From NCBI RefSeq assembly GCF_001693255.1, contig NZ_CP016474.1, positions 2,993,092-3,057,091 on the forward strand: a DNA stretch of 64,000 nt, written 5' to 3'. Positions 27,004-36,089 of this stretch are shown here, one piece after another; the stretch's first letter is position 1; the number at the start of each line of letters is the position of its first letter. A model generated the notes under the pieces. It made no database searches and was not told the DNA's origin. It worked only from the letters and a program-made list of their open reading frames with translations. The position numbers and the translations under genes are program-made. The DNA comes from Picosynechococcus sp. PCC 7003 (lineage in GTDB: Bacteria > Cyanobacteriota > Cyanobacteriia > Cyanobacteriales > MRBY01).

Positions 27004-28209
27004 ATGGCAACCAAACGGCTCAATATTCTTTGGCGACGGGTAATGGCGATCGCCGCAATCCAGGCGGCAATTACTTTAATGTGGATTGCCTATCGTGCCT
27101 ATCTCGGTACCTTGTTGGGCGGGTGGGGGTTTTCAGAGGAGTTTACAGCGCAACTGTTGACAGTAGAAGTTTTCCTGGCGGTGGTAATGGAGCCGGTGTT
27201 TGGGGCCTTGAGCGATCGCCAACAGCGTTTTCTGGGGAGTCGCCTGCCTTTGATCAGTTTGGGGGTGATTTTAGCGGCGGCTATTTTTATTGGCTTGCCG
27301 ATCTTGGGAGTGTTTCAATTGCCATTGCGCTGGGTATTGCCCGCAGTTGCCATTGCTTGGGCCTTGGCGATGACGATGTTTCGCACCCCGATTTATGTGC
27401 TACTGCTCAAAAGTACCCCCAGCCGTGCCGAGTTACCTCTGGCCATTTCGGTCTTGACCATGGTGATTGGGGTGATGGGCGTCCTAAAACCCAGTATTCA
27501 AAATGGGTTGTTAGCGGTGGGGGCGTTGCCAGCGTTCTTGGCGGGATCAGTAACGTTGTTAATTGCCTCCTTGTGTTTAGGGTTGATTCTACCGAAGCCT
27601 ACTGCCCCTCTGATTGATGAAGCTCCAGCCCCAAGCCCCTTACCCTGGTTGGGTTTTTTGCAAACGATCCTCATGGCGATCGCCCTTACATGGGGAAGTG
27701 CAATCGTTTTACAGCGGTGGCTCGGTTTATTTGGTTCAATTCCGTTGACGTTAGGGCTCACCGTCGGCCAAGGCTTAAATTTGCTGGTGGCGCTCTTGGC
27801 AATTCCTGTAGGTTGGTTAACGCTCCGGTGGCGGCGGTATCCCCTTTTGGGTGTTGCCTTCGGTTGGTTGACTGTCATTCTCTTGTTGCTGTTGGGAGCG
27901 CCCGCCCAGGATGGTGGTTATGTGGTCATCGCTCTCCTCTGGGCCTGGGCCTTTGCGACCGTCAGAAACGGCACCTTGCCCTACATTTTCAATACAATTC
28001 CGGGGGATTGGGCTGGTTTGGGCATCGGCATCTTTTTTGGGATTTCTGGCCTCGCGGCGATGGTTTTGCCCCAATGGATACCGGCAGACGCAACCCTTTT
28101 GCAAGGATTTATCGGCGTGATTTGTTTGGCGATCGCCACGGTTCTGGCCCTCATTTCCCAACAGAAAAAGGCGATCGCAACTCTATCTAGTGAAGTCTCA
28201 AAACTATAG
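27004..28209 (+). CDS. MFS transporter (PucC-like), substrate unknown
   Basis: A roughly 401-residue protein with 11-12 hydrophobic helices. V-M-E-P-V-F-G-A-L-S-D-R follows helix 2 and fits an MFS motif A. The overall character (I-A-Y-R-A-Y-L-G near the start, broad Leu/Ala helices) recalls the PucC/BCH2 branch, although that branch is usually tied to pigments and this neighbourhood is not. An ATG at 26956 would add 16 residues. It lies 50-100 bases after the GPH symporter on the same strand and may be co-transcribed. Contains several HIP1 sites. Confidence 0.75.
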   Translation: MATKRLNILWRRVMAIAAIQAAITLMWIAYRAYLGTLLGGWGFSEEFTAQLLTVEVFLAVVMEPVFGALSDRQQRFLGSRLPLISLGVILAAAIFIGLPILGVFQLPLRWVLPAVAIAWALAMTMFRTPIYVLLLKSTPSRAELPLAISVLTMVIGVMGVLKPSIQNGLLAVGALPAFLAGSVTLLIASLCLGLILPKPTAPLIDEAPAPSPLPWLGFLQTILMAIALTWGSAIVLQRWLGLFGSIPLTLGLTVGQGLNLLVALLAIPVGWLTLRWRRYPLLGVAFGWLTVILLLLLGAPAQDGGYVVIALLWAWAFATVRNGTLPYIFNTIPGDWAGLGIGIFFGISGLAAMVLPQWIPADATLLQGFIGVICLAIATVLALISQQKKAIATLSSEVSKL

Positions 28210-28306
28210 CCATGGCAATTCTGGCTAATTGTTGCTCCAATTTTTTTCTTTTTTCCTGGGTCAAAACCAACTTTCTGCAACAGAGAATTTCAACTTTGAA
28301 AATGCC

Positions 28307-28936
28307 ATGAGAAAAAAACTGAAAGTAAGATTGGGAATGGTGCTTTTGGCGATCGCCGCTGTTGTCTTTGTCTTACGCCTGAGAAGTCCAAGCGGAGAGT
28401 TTGTCCCCGTTGAGTACAATAGCGCCGTTGCCTACTTTAGCAACACCATTAAAACAGAGTGGATTCGCGCCACTGATCCAGAGGCTTCAAGACAATTTCG
28501 GTTATTAGAGCCCGTTGAATATATCGCTTCAAATCAAAGTATCTGGCAAGCACAAGCAGGCTCCATTATTGATGGGGCTTCAATCCCACGGGCCTTCTGG
28601 ACGATTGTCGGTGCCCCGACCACCGGCCCCTATCGCGATGCCTCGGTTATCCATGATGTTTACTGCGATCGCAAAGAGCGTTCTTGGGAGGAGACCCACT
28701 GGGTTTTTCGGGATGCCTGTCGAGCCGCAGGCTTAGGCCCGTGGCAAGCGAATCTACTATATTTAGCTGTATTTCATTACGGCCCGATCTGGACGGATGA
28801 TGGCACTCTACAACAGAATACGATTCAAATTGATGAAAAAACTGCGGCAAAAATGGCCGAATTTTGTCAAGAGAACCCAGATCTTTCAATAGACGAATTG
28901 CAAAATTTAGATCCCAAGATCTGGGAAGGCCTATAA
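28307..28936 (+). CDS. DUF1353 protein with N-terminal membrane anchor
   Basis: A 209-residue protein. After a basic start and one hydrophobic helix (about residues 8-22), the body carries the DUF1353 pattern: I-I-D-G-A-S-I-P-R-A-F-W, G-P-Y-R-D-A-S-V-I-H-D-V-Y-C and later A-V-F-H-Y-G-P. The conserved Asp and His residues suggest a metal-dependent hydrolase-like fold, and the family is common in phages and bacteria without an agreed function. It probably faces the periplasm. The longer frame from 28229 begins with a non-ATG codon and is disfavoured. A clean terminator follows at 28956. Confidence 0.75.
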   Translation: MRKKLKVRLGMVLLAIAAVVFVLRLRSPSGEFVPVEYNSAVAYFSNTIKTEWIRATDPEASRQFRLLEPVEYIASNQSIWQAQAGSIIDGASIPRAFWTIVGAPTTGPYRDASVIHDVYCDRKERSWEETHWVFRDACRAAGLGPWQANLLYLAVFHYGPIWTDDGTLQQNTIQIDEKTAAKMAEFCQENPDLSIDELQNLDPKIWEGL

Positions 28937-28955
28937 GAAATATTTCAATACAAGC

Positions 28956-28981
28956 TATTCTGTAAAACAGAATACTTTTTT
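28956..28981 (+). terminator. Intrinsic terminator after the DUF1353 gene
   Basis: Perfect 8-bp stem TATTCTGT / ACAGAATA with an AAA loop, then C and six T residues. It begins 20 bases after the stop codon and isolates the MFS/DUF1353 genes from the downstream secreted cassette. Confidence 0.85.
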
Positions 28982-29329
28982 GCTGTAATATGCAGCTTTA
29001 GGATGCAAAAGTAATGGCGTTACTTGAATTTGCTTGCATTAAGCTTAAATAAAACGACTTAATGCTCTAAGCCAAGATACAAGTTTTTTAAAGTTTTCCC
29101 CACTGAATCTTAATAATCTTCTTTGGATATAAGGCAGATTATATGTGATGTCTATATTCAATGATTAGAATCGAACTTTTCTGAAGCTCTCTTTTAGCAG
29201 TAGTTTCGAGGCTTCATTAATAATAATTCCAGTTCATAATCATCAAAAACTGCATAGGCCAATTTTTTTTATAACTACTACCTTGCAACTGATTCATAAC
29301 TGACTAACTTTTTACAAAGACTAAGAACT
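28982..29329. other. AT-rich intergenic region upstream of the secreted cassette
   Basis: About 350 bases without a coding frame, clearly more AT-rich than the surrounding genes and without HIP1 sites. It should hold the promoter of the pore-former gene, but I see no convincing -35/-10 pair. No RNA gene was recognised. Confidence 0.5.
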
Positions 29330-31009
29330 ATGTTTAATTTTGATTCCTCTCCTCTCCTCAAAAAAGCGGCTCTTGGGAGCTTACTGACTCTGGGATTAGT
29401 GGGCACAGTCCAACCCGCCCAAGCCCAAAGCACCATTCCCTACTGTATCTCTGTCAAAACTTACACCGATTCTGGTTCTGGTACAGATAATCCCATTTAC
29501 ATGACGATGCATGGCGAGAACGGCACCAGTGAACAATTCGCCCTCCAAGGTAGCCATGAAAATAATGATTTAGATGAATTTGAACATGAAACTCTGGACA
29601 TTGGCCTTATCAATAGAGTCACCATTGATGTAGAAGGCTGGCTAGCCGATAAGTGGGCCGCCAACTATGTCCGGGTTTACCGCGATACCGCCTGTAATCG
29701 TAAAGGTGACGCAGACGGATGGTCTGAATTCTCAATTCGCAAATTTTTAGATTATGATCCTGTCTCCTTTAATCGCACAGGAGGAGCACTCCCCAGGGTA
29801 ACAGTCACGCCCGCTGGCCCTGTTGTGAATAACCCCATCAGAATTACTTTGGCTCAATTCAGCGATAACCCAGGCCCCATTGACCAGGAAGTAATGCGCG
29901 TTACAGAAAGCTGGAGTAGAGTTGATGGCGTTTCTGTTTCTAAAGATACGACTAATACTGTCGGCGCTGGAATTTCAGTCACCTATGAAAGTCCGGAAAC
30001 CGTTGCTGGAACCTTTGGGGCAGAGGCCCGTGCAGAATGGCAACGTTCTATCAATGAAGCAAGCTCTGAATCCCAGGAAAAAATGAGTGCTTCGGAATTT
30101 AATTGGGCATTTATGGCCCCAGCCCGAACAGCAATCATACGCAAGGTGACGTTTGAGGTTCCTTACGCTGAGCAAGTGTATCGCTCCTCTACGGGCGAGA
30201 GTCGTGCTATCCGCAAAGTTGGTGCGCAAATTCGTCCCGTTAGTTCAGGTGATTTTCTCGTTCTCCCTCAGCGCAACGAAGATGGTTCAATCACGACGAT
30301 TGGCTTAGATACCCTAGAGGATGAATGGTTTGAATATCTTGATCCTGAGCAAGTCAATACGATTCGTCGCCAATATTTACCCAAGTGGTTGCAAGCAGGT
30401 TGGGTTGTCTCTGGTCAAGGCGGTCAAGTCATCGGCCAAACACCATCCACGCCAACACCTCCCACAAACCCGACGCCCCCGGTAAATCCAACAACTCCTA
30501 CACCGAATGCCGTAGATGGAACCCTGATCAAATTTGCAAATGGCTATCTACAAGAAACAAGTCCTGGGGTTTGGCAAGAATTCAATGCGAACGGTCAAGT
30601 AACATTCACTTTCCGCGAAACAGGCCGAGACGACTGGTCTGTTTATCTCAATGACTCTTCTCGAAATGTTCAACTCCAACTAGATTTGTACCGTAAGATG
30701 ATCTCCTATGGACAAAATAATGGCCCGAAGCGTGATTTATATCCAATTACGGCTTCTGACATCACCCTAGCGAGATTTGCGAACGGTCATCTACAAGAAA
30801 CAAGTCCTGGGGTTTGGCAAGAATTCAATGCGAATGGTCAAGTAACATTCACCTTCCAGGAAACAGGACGCGACGACTGGTCTGTTTATCTCAATGATTC
30901 CTCCCGGAATGTTCAGCTTCAGTTGGATGTTTACCGCAAGATGATCTCCTATGGACAAAGCAATGGTCCGAAGCGCGACTTATATTCTGTGACTTCTTTC
31001 TACCGCTAA
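29330..31009 (+). CDS. Secreted PLAT + aerolysin/ETX-like putative pore-forming protein
   Basis: A 559-residue exported protein. A Sec signal peptide covers residues 1-32, ending in A-Q-A-Q. Residues 36-120 look like a PLAT/LH2 lipid-binding beta-sandwich (T-Y-T-D-S-G-S-G-T-D-N, then I-G-L-I-N-R-V-T-I-D). Residues about 165-310 are Ser/Thr-rich alternating strands (V-G-A-G-I-S-V-T-Y-E, E-W-Q-R-S-I-N-E-A-S-S-E, F-M-A-P-A-R-T-A), as in the ETX/MTX2-aerolysin pore-forming fold. A Pro/Thr linker (371-393) precedes two near-identical 81-residue modules starting at K401 and R482. The same module ends the next gene. Pore formation is inferred from pattern only; it could instead be a beta-rich adhesin. 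Confidence 0.65.
   Translation: MFNFDSSPLLKKAALGSLLTLGLVGTVQPAQAQSTIPYCISVKTYTDSGSGTDNPIYMTMHGENGTSEQFALQGSHENNDLDEFEHETLDIGLINRVTIDVEGWLADKWAANYVRVYRDTACNRKGDADGWSEFSIRKFLDYDPVSFNRTGGALPRVTVTPAGPVVNNPIRITLAQFSDNPGPIDQEVMRVTESWSRVDGVSVSKDTTNTVGAGISVTYESPETVAGTFGAEARAEWQRSINEASSESQEKMSASEFNWAFMAPARTAIIRKVTFEVPYAEQVYRSSTGESRAIRKVGAQIRPVSSGDFLVLPQRNEDGSITTIGLDTLEDEWFEYLDPEQVNTIRRQYLPKWLQAGWVVSGQGGQVIGQTPSTPTPPTNPTPPVNPTTPTPNAVDGTLIKFANGYLQETSPGVWQEFNANGQVTFTFRETGRDDWSVYLNDSSRNVQLQLDLYRKMISYGQNNGPKRDLYPITASDITLARFANGHLQETSPGVWQEFNANGQVTFTFQETGRDDWSVYLNDSSRNVQLQLDVYRKMISYGQSNGPKRDLYSVTSFYR
30530..31006 (+). repeat. Tandem 243-bp coding repeat (two copies)
   Basis: The two C-terminal modules of the pore-former gene start at 30530 and 30773 and repeat with an 81-codon period. 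Stretches of more than 40 bases are identical between them and most differences are at third positions, so this is a recent in-frame duplication. A more diverged third copy is at 32366-32599. Confidence 0.9.
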
Positions 31010-31043
31010 CACCGGATATAACGATGGACGAATTGGCAACATG

Positions 31044-31070
31044 CAGGCTTCAAAACAAGGAGCCTGTTTT
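31044..31070 (+). terminator. Possible weak terminator between the two secreted-protein genes
   Basis: Six-bp stem CAGGCT / AGCCTG with an 11-base loop and four T residues, 35 bases after the first stop codon. Weak by base pairing; partial read-through to the second gene would still be expected. Confidence 0.5.
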
Positions 31071-31198
31071 ACTATCAAGTATTTTACGGCAAACATCAAA
31101 AACACAAAATAATAAAAACGAACATTATTTTGGGCAAATCAAATTCAAAAATCAATCTCAGTAAAACAATAAAATCACCTATCAGAACTTCAAAAATT

Positions 31199-32602
31199 AT
31201 GTTTAACAAACTTTCTCGCTTCTCTTTTTTGGCAACTTCAACGATCAGCTTCATTTTTTCTTTGAGTTTACCCGCAAGTGCAAATACGACTCGTGCCGTT
31301 GAAGCCGGGCCTATTTGGAATCAAAATGATGCGAATGTAAAATGTCCCAGATTAGCCCAAGAAGAAGGAGGAACTTGGACGGGTCAGTGGTGGACAACCA
31401 TTTCAGGAGTTATGTCTGTTTGCCAGCTAGAATTTCTAAATAATCTTGAGACCAAAAGCTTCTCTCTTCTCAATTATAATGTAATGCTCTTAAGCCGGAA
31501 TATTCCTAGTCAAGGTAATCTCATGCAAGATTATCGCGCCCAAGAAATTGCTACAGCGATCCGTAATTCAGACCCATGGGATGTCATTGTCATCAATGAA
31601 GCCTTCGATAATGAAGCGAGAAACAAGCTATCGCGCCGTTTAAAAGAAGTGGGATATTCTTTTATCACTGAAGTAGTAGATACAAATAATGGCAAGCTAG
31701 AAGATGGTGGCGTATATCTGCAAAGTCGTTGGCCAATTATGGCAACTGACCAGATTATTTTTTCGGCTTGTAATGGCTTTGATTGTCAATCCAATAAAGG
31801 TGCTGTGTACGCCAAAATTGATAAAGAAGGGATAATTTATCATATTTTTGGCACCCATCTACAGGCAGATGCGGGAAATAGAAATATTAGAGCAAATCAG
31901 TTGAGACAATTAGAGACTTTTATTAACCAAAAAACAGAAGGCGCATCATCACGAGGGGAAGCAATCATTATTGCTGGTGATCTAAACTTCGATTATCAAA
32001 CTGCTGAATATGACGATGCTCTTGAGACTTTAAACGCTCAATTTTTAGGGGATATTCCTCAAGATTATACTTTTGATCCCAGAAGCAATGATCTTGCAAA
32101 ATACCGCTATCCGAATGATTCACCTGAATGGCTAGATTATGTATTAATCGGCAACGAAGGAATCCAACCGAACAGGACAACACTTGATATTGAAAAGTTT
32201 CGTACAGCTTCCCAATATGAGCTTCCAGGAAAGGGCGATTTCTTGAATTTGTTTGGTGGAACCATGGTGCGCGACCTCTCAGATCACTATGGATTATCTA
32301 CAAGCTACATTTTCAATGCTCATTCTTTGGAAGAAAGTGTGAACAGTGACAATATTCGTCTTGCCAGATTCGCCAATGGCTATCTACAACAAACAAGTTC
32401 CGGCATATGGACGGAATTTGATACCAATGGTGGTGTCGCATTTACTTTCCAGGAAACCGGGCGAGATAATAGTTCGGTTTATCTCAATGATCCCACTCGA
32501 AATCTCCAACTTCAAATTGATGTTGATCGTCGAATGATTTCTTTTGGGATGAATAATGGCCCTAAGAGAGATCTCTATTCAATCACATCAGTTTCTCAAT
32601 GA
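31199..32602 (+). CDS. Secreted sphingomyelinase-like phosphodiesterase (EEP superfamily)
   Basis: A 467-residue exported enzyme of the endonuclease/exonuclease/phosphatase fold. The signal peptide is residues 1-28 (ends L-P-A-S-A-N). Active-site motifs appear in the order seen in bacterial sphingomyelinase C: L-N-Y-N-V-M (about 91-96), V-I-N-E-A-F with metal-binding E134, N-K-G-A-V-Y, F-G-T-H-L-Q-A-D with H220, A-G-D-L-N-F-D with D261 and N263, and L-S-D-H-Y-G with D362-H363. From R390 to the end it carries the same module as the upstream pore-former gene. A DNase role is possible, but H-L-Q-A-D favours a phospholipase-type enzyme. I prefer ATG 31199 over a TTG at 31130. Confidence 0.8.
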   Translation: MFNKLSRFSFLATSTISFIFSLSLPASANTTRAVEAGPIWNQNDANVKCPRLAQEEGGTWTGQWWTTISGVMSVCQLEFLNNLETKSFSLLNYNVMLLSRNIPSQGNLMQDYRAQEIATAIRNSDPWDVIVINEAFDNEARNKLSRRLKEVGYSFITEVVDTNNGKLEDGGVYLQSRWPIMATDQIIFSACNGFDCQSNKGAVYAKIDKEGIIYHIFGTHLQADAGNRNIRANQLRQLETFINQKTEGASSRGEAIIIAGDLNFDYQTAEYDDALETLNAQFLGDIPQDYTFDPRSNDLAKYRYPNDSPEWLDYVLIGNEGIQPNRTTLDIEKFRTASQYELPGKGDFLNLFGGTMVRDLSDHYGLSTSYIFNAHSLEESVNSDNIRLARFANGYLQQTSSGIWTEFDTNGGVAFTFQETGRDNSSVYLNDPTRNLQLQIDVDRRMISFGMNNGPKRDLYSITSVSQ

Positions 32603-32703
32603 TTCTCTTTTGAAATGGTCATTTTAATGAATTTTAGTCAACTTTAATCCTCAAATTTGGGAGTCTAAATAAAAATTGATTATATTTCCATGATGATTAA
32701 TTT

Positions 32704-35253
32704 TTATTCGTCAGAAATTCGCTCAAGGATGAGGCCCTGGCTATCTTTTAATTCAAAGATCTTCAGCTCATCCTCTGTTTTGCCAATGTCTAAACCAGGG
32801 GTGGCGATCGCCACGCGCCATTCAGAGAGATCCAACTGGAGCCAATCACCAAGGGTAATGGTGGTTGGTTCGCCGCCCATGTGGGCCACCATCACAATCT
32901 GTTCTAGGGTCTGGTCACTGTCATCATCGAGGGGTTCCGTGCGTAAACCATAAAAAATAGTATGTTCCTCATTGCTGAGGCGATTAAAGCGATCGCCTTC
33001 CTGGAGATTTTCCCGGAGCCAAGGGTGGGCGCGACGGTATTCCCGCAGGGCTAAATTAAATTCCGCCTGGGCTGGATTGACTCGGTCGAGATAATGGGAA
33101 ACCCGACAGGTTTCGTGGCCATCCTCCATAAACGCCATGGCGATGGTCTTCAGTTTTGGCACCGTTAAATGGTCGAGGAAAGCCTGGTGATCGGATTCTC
33201 CAATTTCTTTCATGGGCTGAACTTCACAGACCCCATCAGGATTACCGATGCAACGTTGGCACAGATCAGCGGTTTTTTGCAAATCATAATCCGTGACGAT
33301 CATCGCCTCATTCAAGGCCCGCATAAAACGCTTTAGAAAATCGAGATCCTCAAACCCCAACTGCTTGAGCTGCCGGAAAGCCCAGGGTTTAGCAAATAAT
33401 TCCGGAGTAATCTGCCAGTCCAAAAAGCCCACTTCCTCCGCCGCGACTTTGACCCCATAGAGTTCGTCGGTGTTGCGGAAAAAGCCCCAGGGTGCCCGCA
33501 TCAAAGAATTAATAAAATCCATCGGTAGGCCGGGCATAAAGCCATAGACCCAAAGGGTGGTCGCCGGATTATCGTAGGCATTTAAAATCACTTCGTTGAG
33601 GGTCGCGCCCAAATGCCAGTTAATGGCGGCGGCTTGGGCATCGATTTGGTTCCCTCGACGCACTGTATCGTGGTTGGCACAACCTGTAATCCAGCGATCG
33701 CCTTGGAACATCACCTCAATAATGCGGTTCCATTTGTAATCCCAGAAGCCTTCGATGGTGGGCGTATTGTGGGCAAAGATCAATGGCCCCCACTGGTAGG
33801 ACTCAGGGCGCAGTTCGATCAGATCGCGGTAGGTCGAAGAAGTTTCCCAGCCTTCTTCGGGCCAGGGCCGACCATCTTCAAAAATCGTGAAGAGTAGCCG
33901 TTGGCGATCGCCAATATCCTGGATCACATCACTCATGGCCAGCAGATAAGCATCATCTTGCTCCACCCGGCCAGAGAGGGGGTTAAAGAAGCGGAAATCC
34001 TGCCCGCCGTCAATGCGAATACCATCAGCCCCGGAGTTGATCCGTCGCCGTTGCAGCTCTAACAGGATCGCCCGCACCTGGGGAAGTTGGTGGTTGAGAT
34101 CCTGGCCGTACATATTGGGGCCTTTGAGGTACTGGTTGTTCAGGAGCTCCAACGATTGATTGTCCGCATGGCCATAGACCAGGTCATAAATAATCTGGAT
34201 CGGCCCCCCCGCAAAATTATGGAGGGTACTGATAAAGTCCACCAGTTCATCGGGACGGAGGCTACTCAGGATCGTGGGGTTGGTGGCCGCTGAGCCTAAA
34301 ATCGGCACATCGTAACCCCAATTTTGGGTTTTAGCTTTGCGTAGGGTGACTTCTACTTCGAGGCCACAGGCCATTTCCCCGGTTTCAATTGTCTCATTGG
34401 GGGCGATCGCAAAAAATTCGTGGTGGCGGTTGTCCCCCTCAAGGCGATATTCAATGGTGGGTTCAATGGGGAGCAACTGCAGCGCATCGTAACCAACATA
34501 ATTTTGTTCGGCGGCAGTGAGGGATTCCCCGGCGGCAATCTTTTCCGAGAGGCGTTGGTAAACCTGGGTTAGGCCCGCTAGGGTCCCTTCCGGGGAGGCT
34601 GTTTTGAGGTGGACTTGCAAAATATTTAAGGGAGCGGGCACCCGGGGCAACACCTCATCGGCATTATCGAGGATGGGACGTTCCCAGGGGGCTTGGTCGG
34701 GATCGAGGGGCGTCGAATGGGCCTCAAAATAGGCCAGGTCTGTTCGTTGCTGCTGGAGGCTGTCCATGTCGTAGAGTTCTGCTGGCCCAAACACCCCATA
34801 GGGCAGAGAATAGGCCAAAACATCGCGGATGATCGAAATTTCATCCTGGAGGCGATCGCAGTAGCGCAACCAGTACATAGAACCCATTTGTTTCCTGGTG
34901 CCTGGGCGCATCCCCGCAACCACACCCCAACAAAATTCCCCCTGCTGTTTGAGTTCCACACAGTCCCGGCGGCATTTAATGGTTTGGCTGGGAGCACTAA
35001 AGTCCACCGCTTCGAGGGGGGTAAAGACTTCCAAGAAAATATCGCGGTTTGTTTGGATCACTTCCCCCGCCAGTTCCGGCGTCCAGAAACCGATCTCCGT
35101 GAGGCCATCCGCCCGGTAATGGGCCCCCAAGCGTTTGGCGAGGCGTTGCCCCTTGTGGAAATAACTTTCATTGGAATGGGTCACTTGGGCTGCCCAATCT
35201 AACAAAATTCGGGTGTCTGCTTCGCTAAGCTGAATTTGAGAGGCCGTATTCAC
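32704..35253 (-). CDS. Glucosylglycerol hydrolase paralog, GH13-like (second copy)
   Basis: An 849-residue homologue of the protein at 21189-23537, with the same order of motifs: D-L-V-Y-G-H (about 357-362), G-I-R-I-D-G-G-Q-D with D415, F-T-I-F-E-D-G-R-P with E459, and G-C-A-N-H-D-T with N527-D529. All predicted catalytic residues are kept, so it should be active on glucosylglycerol or a related glycoside. It differs by an insertion of roughly 30 residues after residue 175 and one near residues 665-700, which includes C-Q-R-C-I-G-N-P-D-G-V-C. It is transcribed away from ggpS, with a long shared upstream region. Which copy is the true GghA cannot be decided from sequence alone. Confidence 0.78.
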   Translation of the reverse strand: MNTASQIQLSEADTRILLDWAAQVTHSNESYFHKGQRLAKRLGAHYRADGLTEIGFWTPELAGEVIQTNRDIFLEVFTPLEAVDFSAPSQTIKCRRDCVELKQQGEFCWGVVAGMRPGTRKQMGSMYWLRYCDRLQDEISIIRDVLAYSLPYGVFGPAELYDMDSLQQQRTDLAYFEAHSTPLDPDQAPWERPILDNADEVLPRVPAPLNILQVHLKTASPEGTLAGLTQVYQRLSEKIAAGESLTAAEQNYVGYDALQLLPIEPTIEYRLEGDNRHHEFFAIAPNETIETGEMACGLEVEVTLRKAKTQNWGYDVPILGSAATNPTILSSLRPDELVDFISTLHNFAGGPIQIIYDLVYGHADNQSLELLNNQYLKGPNMYGQDLNHQLPQVRAILLELQRRRINSGADGIRIDGGQDFRFFNPLSGRVEQDDAYLLAMSDVIQDIGDRQRLLFTIFEDGRPWPEEGWETSSTYRDLIELRPESYQWGPLIFAHNTPTIEGFWDYKWNRIIEVMFQGDRWITGCANHDTVRRGNQIDAQAAAINWHLGATLNEVILNAYDNPATTLWVYGFMPGLPMDFINSLMRAPWGFFRNTDELYGVKVAAEEVGFLDWQITPELFAKPWAFRQLKQLGFEDLDFLKRFMRALNEAMIVTDYDLQKTADLCQRCIGNPDGVCEVQPMKEIGESDHQAFLDHLTVPKLKTIAMAFMEDGHETCRVSHYLDRVNPAQAEFNLALREYRRAHPWLRENLQEGDRFNRLSNEEHTIFYGLRTEPLDDDSDQTLEQIVMVAHMGGEPTTITLGDWLQLDLSEWRVAIATPGLDIGKTEDELKIFELKDSQGLILERISDE

Positions 35254-35721
35254 TATCTAAGTAACCGTAACAACAACTGATTCATCGGATTGGGTGCCTG
35301 GGGCGATCGCCCTTTACCAACACATCCATCCTCGCATCTGCCAAATGACTTATCTTTTGATCGCAAACCAGCAAAGATAACTGATGAGTCGATTAGATAA
35401 ATCAATATATCCTGACAGAATTAAATTATTTTGTCGGCTATCAATTTATCGGCGATCGCCCCCCAAAAAATCACTTTAAAATGCGGCTATTTATACCTTG
35501 ATTACTTAAGAAAGTATTAGGAATCTTTGTTATGCATCGATTTTTTGAGCTTAAAACCACCTTAATTTAAGATTAAGTTTTGCCCGAAAGATTAGCCTTC
35601 CGACGGGCTTTCACCCCGCAGATAACCGTTTAAATAAAAAGTCTCACCTATAATAAATCATTCTCTTTCCCTCCGGCAAGCCATCACTAACTCAGCCAAA
35701 AACATAAACTGAGAAAAATGC

Positions 35722-35727
35722 TATAAT
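35722..35727 (+). promoter_or_regulatory. Candidate -10 box of ggpS
   Basis: Perfect TATAAT, nearly 400 bases before the ggpS start; no good -35 at 16-18 bases upstream. A second TATAAT at 35649-35654 is the alternative. The long untranslated leader this implies is unusual and fits salt-dependent control of this gene known in Synechocystis, but the link is inference. Confidence 0.4.
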
Positions 35728-36057
35728 GAAAAAGTGTCCAATTGAATATAGTAGCCATTTAATCAACCATATTTGTCGTTTTTACGGCCCATGAAACAAC
35801 CCCTCGGCAGTTTTGAAACCCAGTTTCCCCAGGTGAATTCCCCCCACTAAATTTGCTGTTCGTCGGGAAATAATGGCAACGCCCTTTGCACTGGGCCTCT
35901 GAATATTTGTTGGCGAGGATTGCCCCAGCCCAGTGTTGTATCTCTAGTTGTGGGAGTGAATTCAAGGCCAGAATCAATGGTTGATTTGGGTACCGTGGCC
36001 AGGGCGATCGCCAACGGTTTGCCCCCCAAGATCCAGGCCACAACCGCCAATGGACAC

Positions 36058-36089
36058 AGGCCCATTGCCACCGCAAGCGGCCTTTTTTT
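36058..36089 (+). terminator. Terminator-like hairpin in the ggpS leader
   Basis: AGGCC at 36058-36062 pairs with GGCCT at 36079-36083; an inner GC/GC pair extends it, and seven T residues follow (36083-36089). It lies about 30 bases before the ggpS start codon and its GGAGG ribosome site (36111-36115). It could act as a transcription attenuator. Pairing alone is modest, so this is tentative. Confidence 0.4.

Noticed and set aside
27030-27617. A long 195-residue frame inside the second MFS gene
   Set aside because: It is a frame-shifted reading of the MFS helices; the MFS frame has the motifs and a better start.
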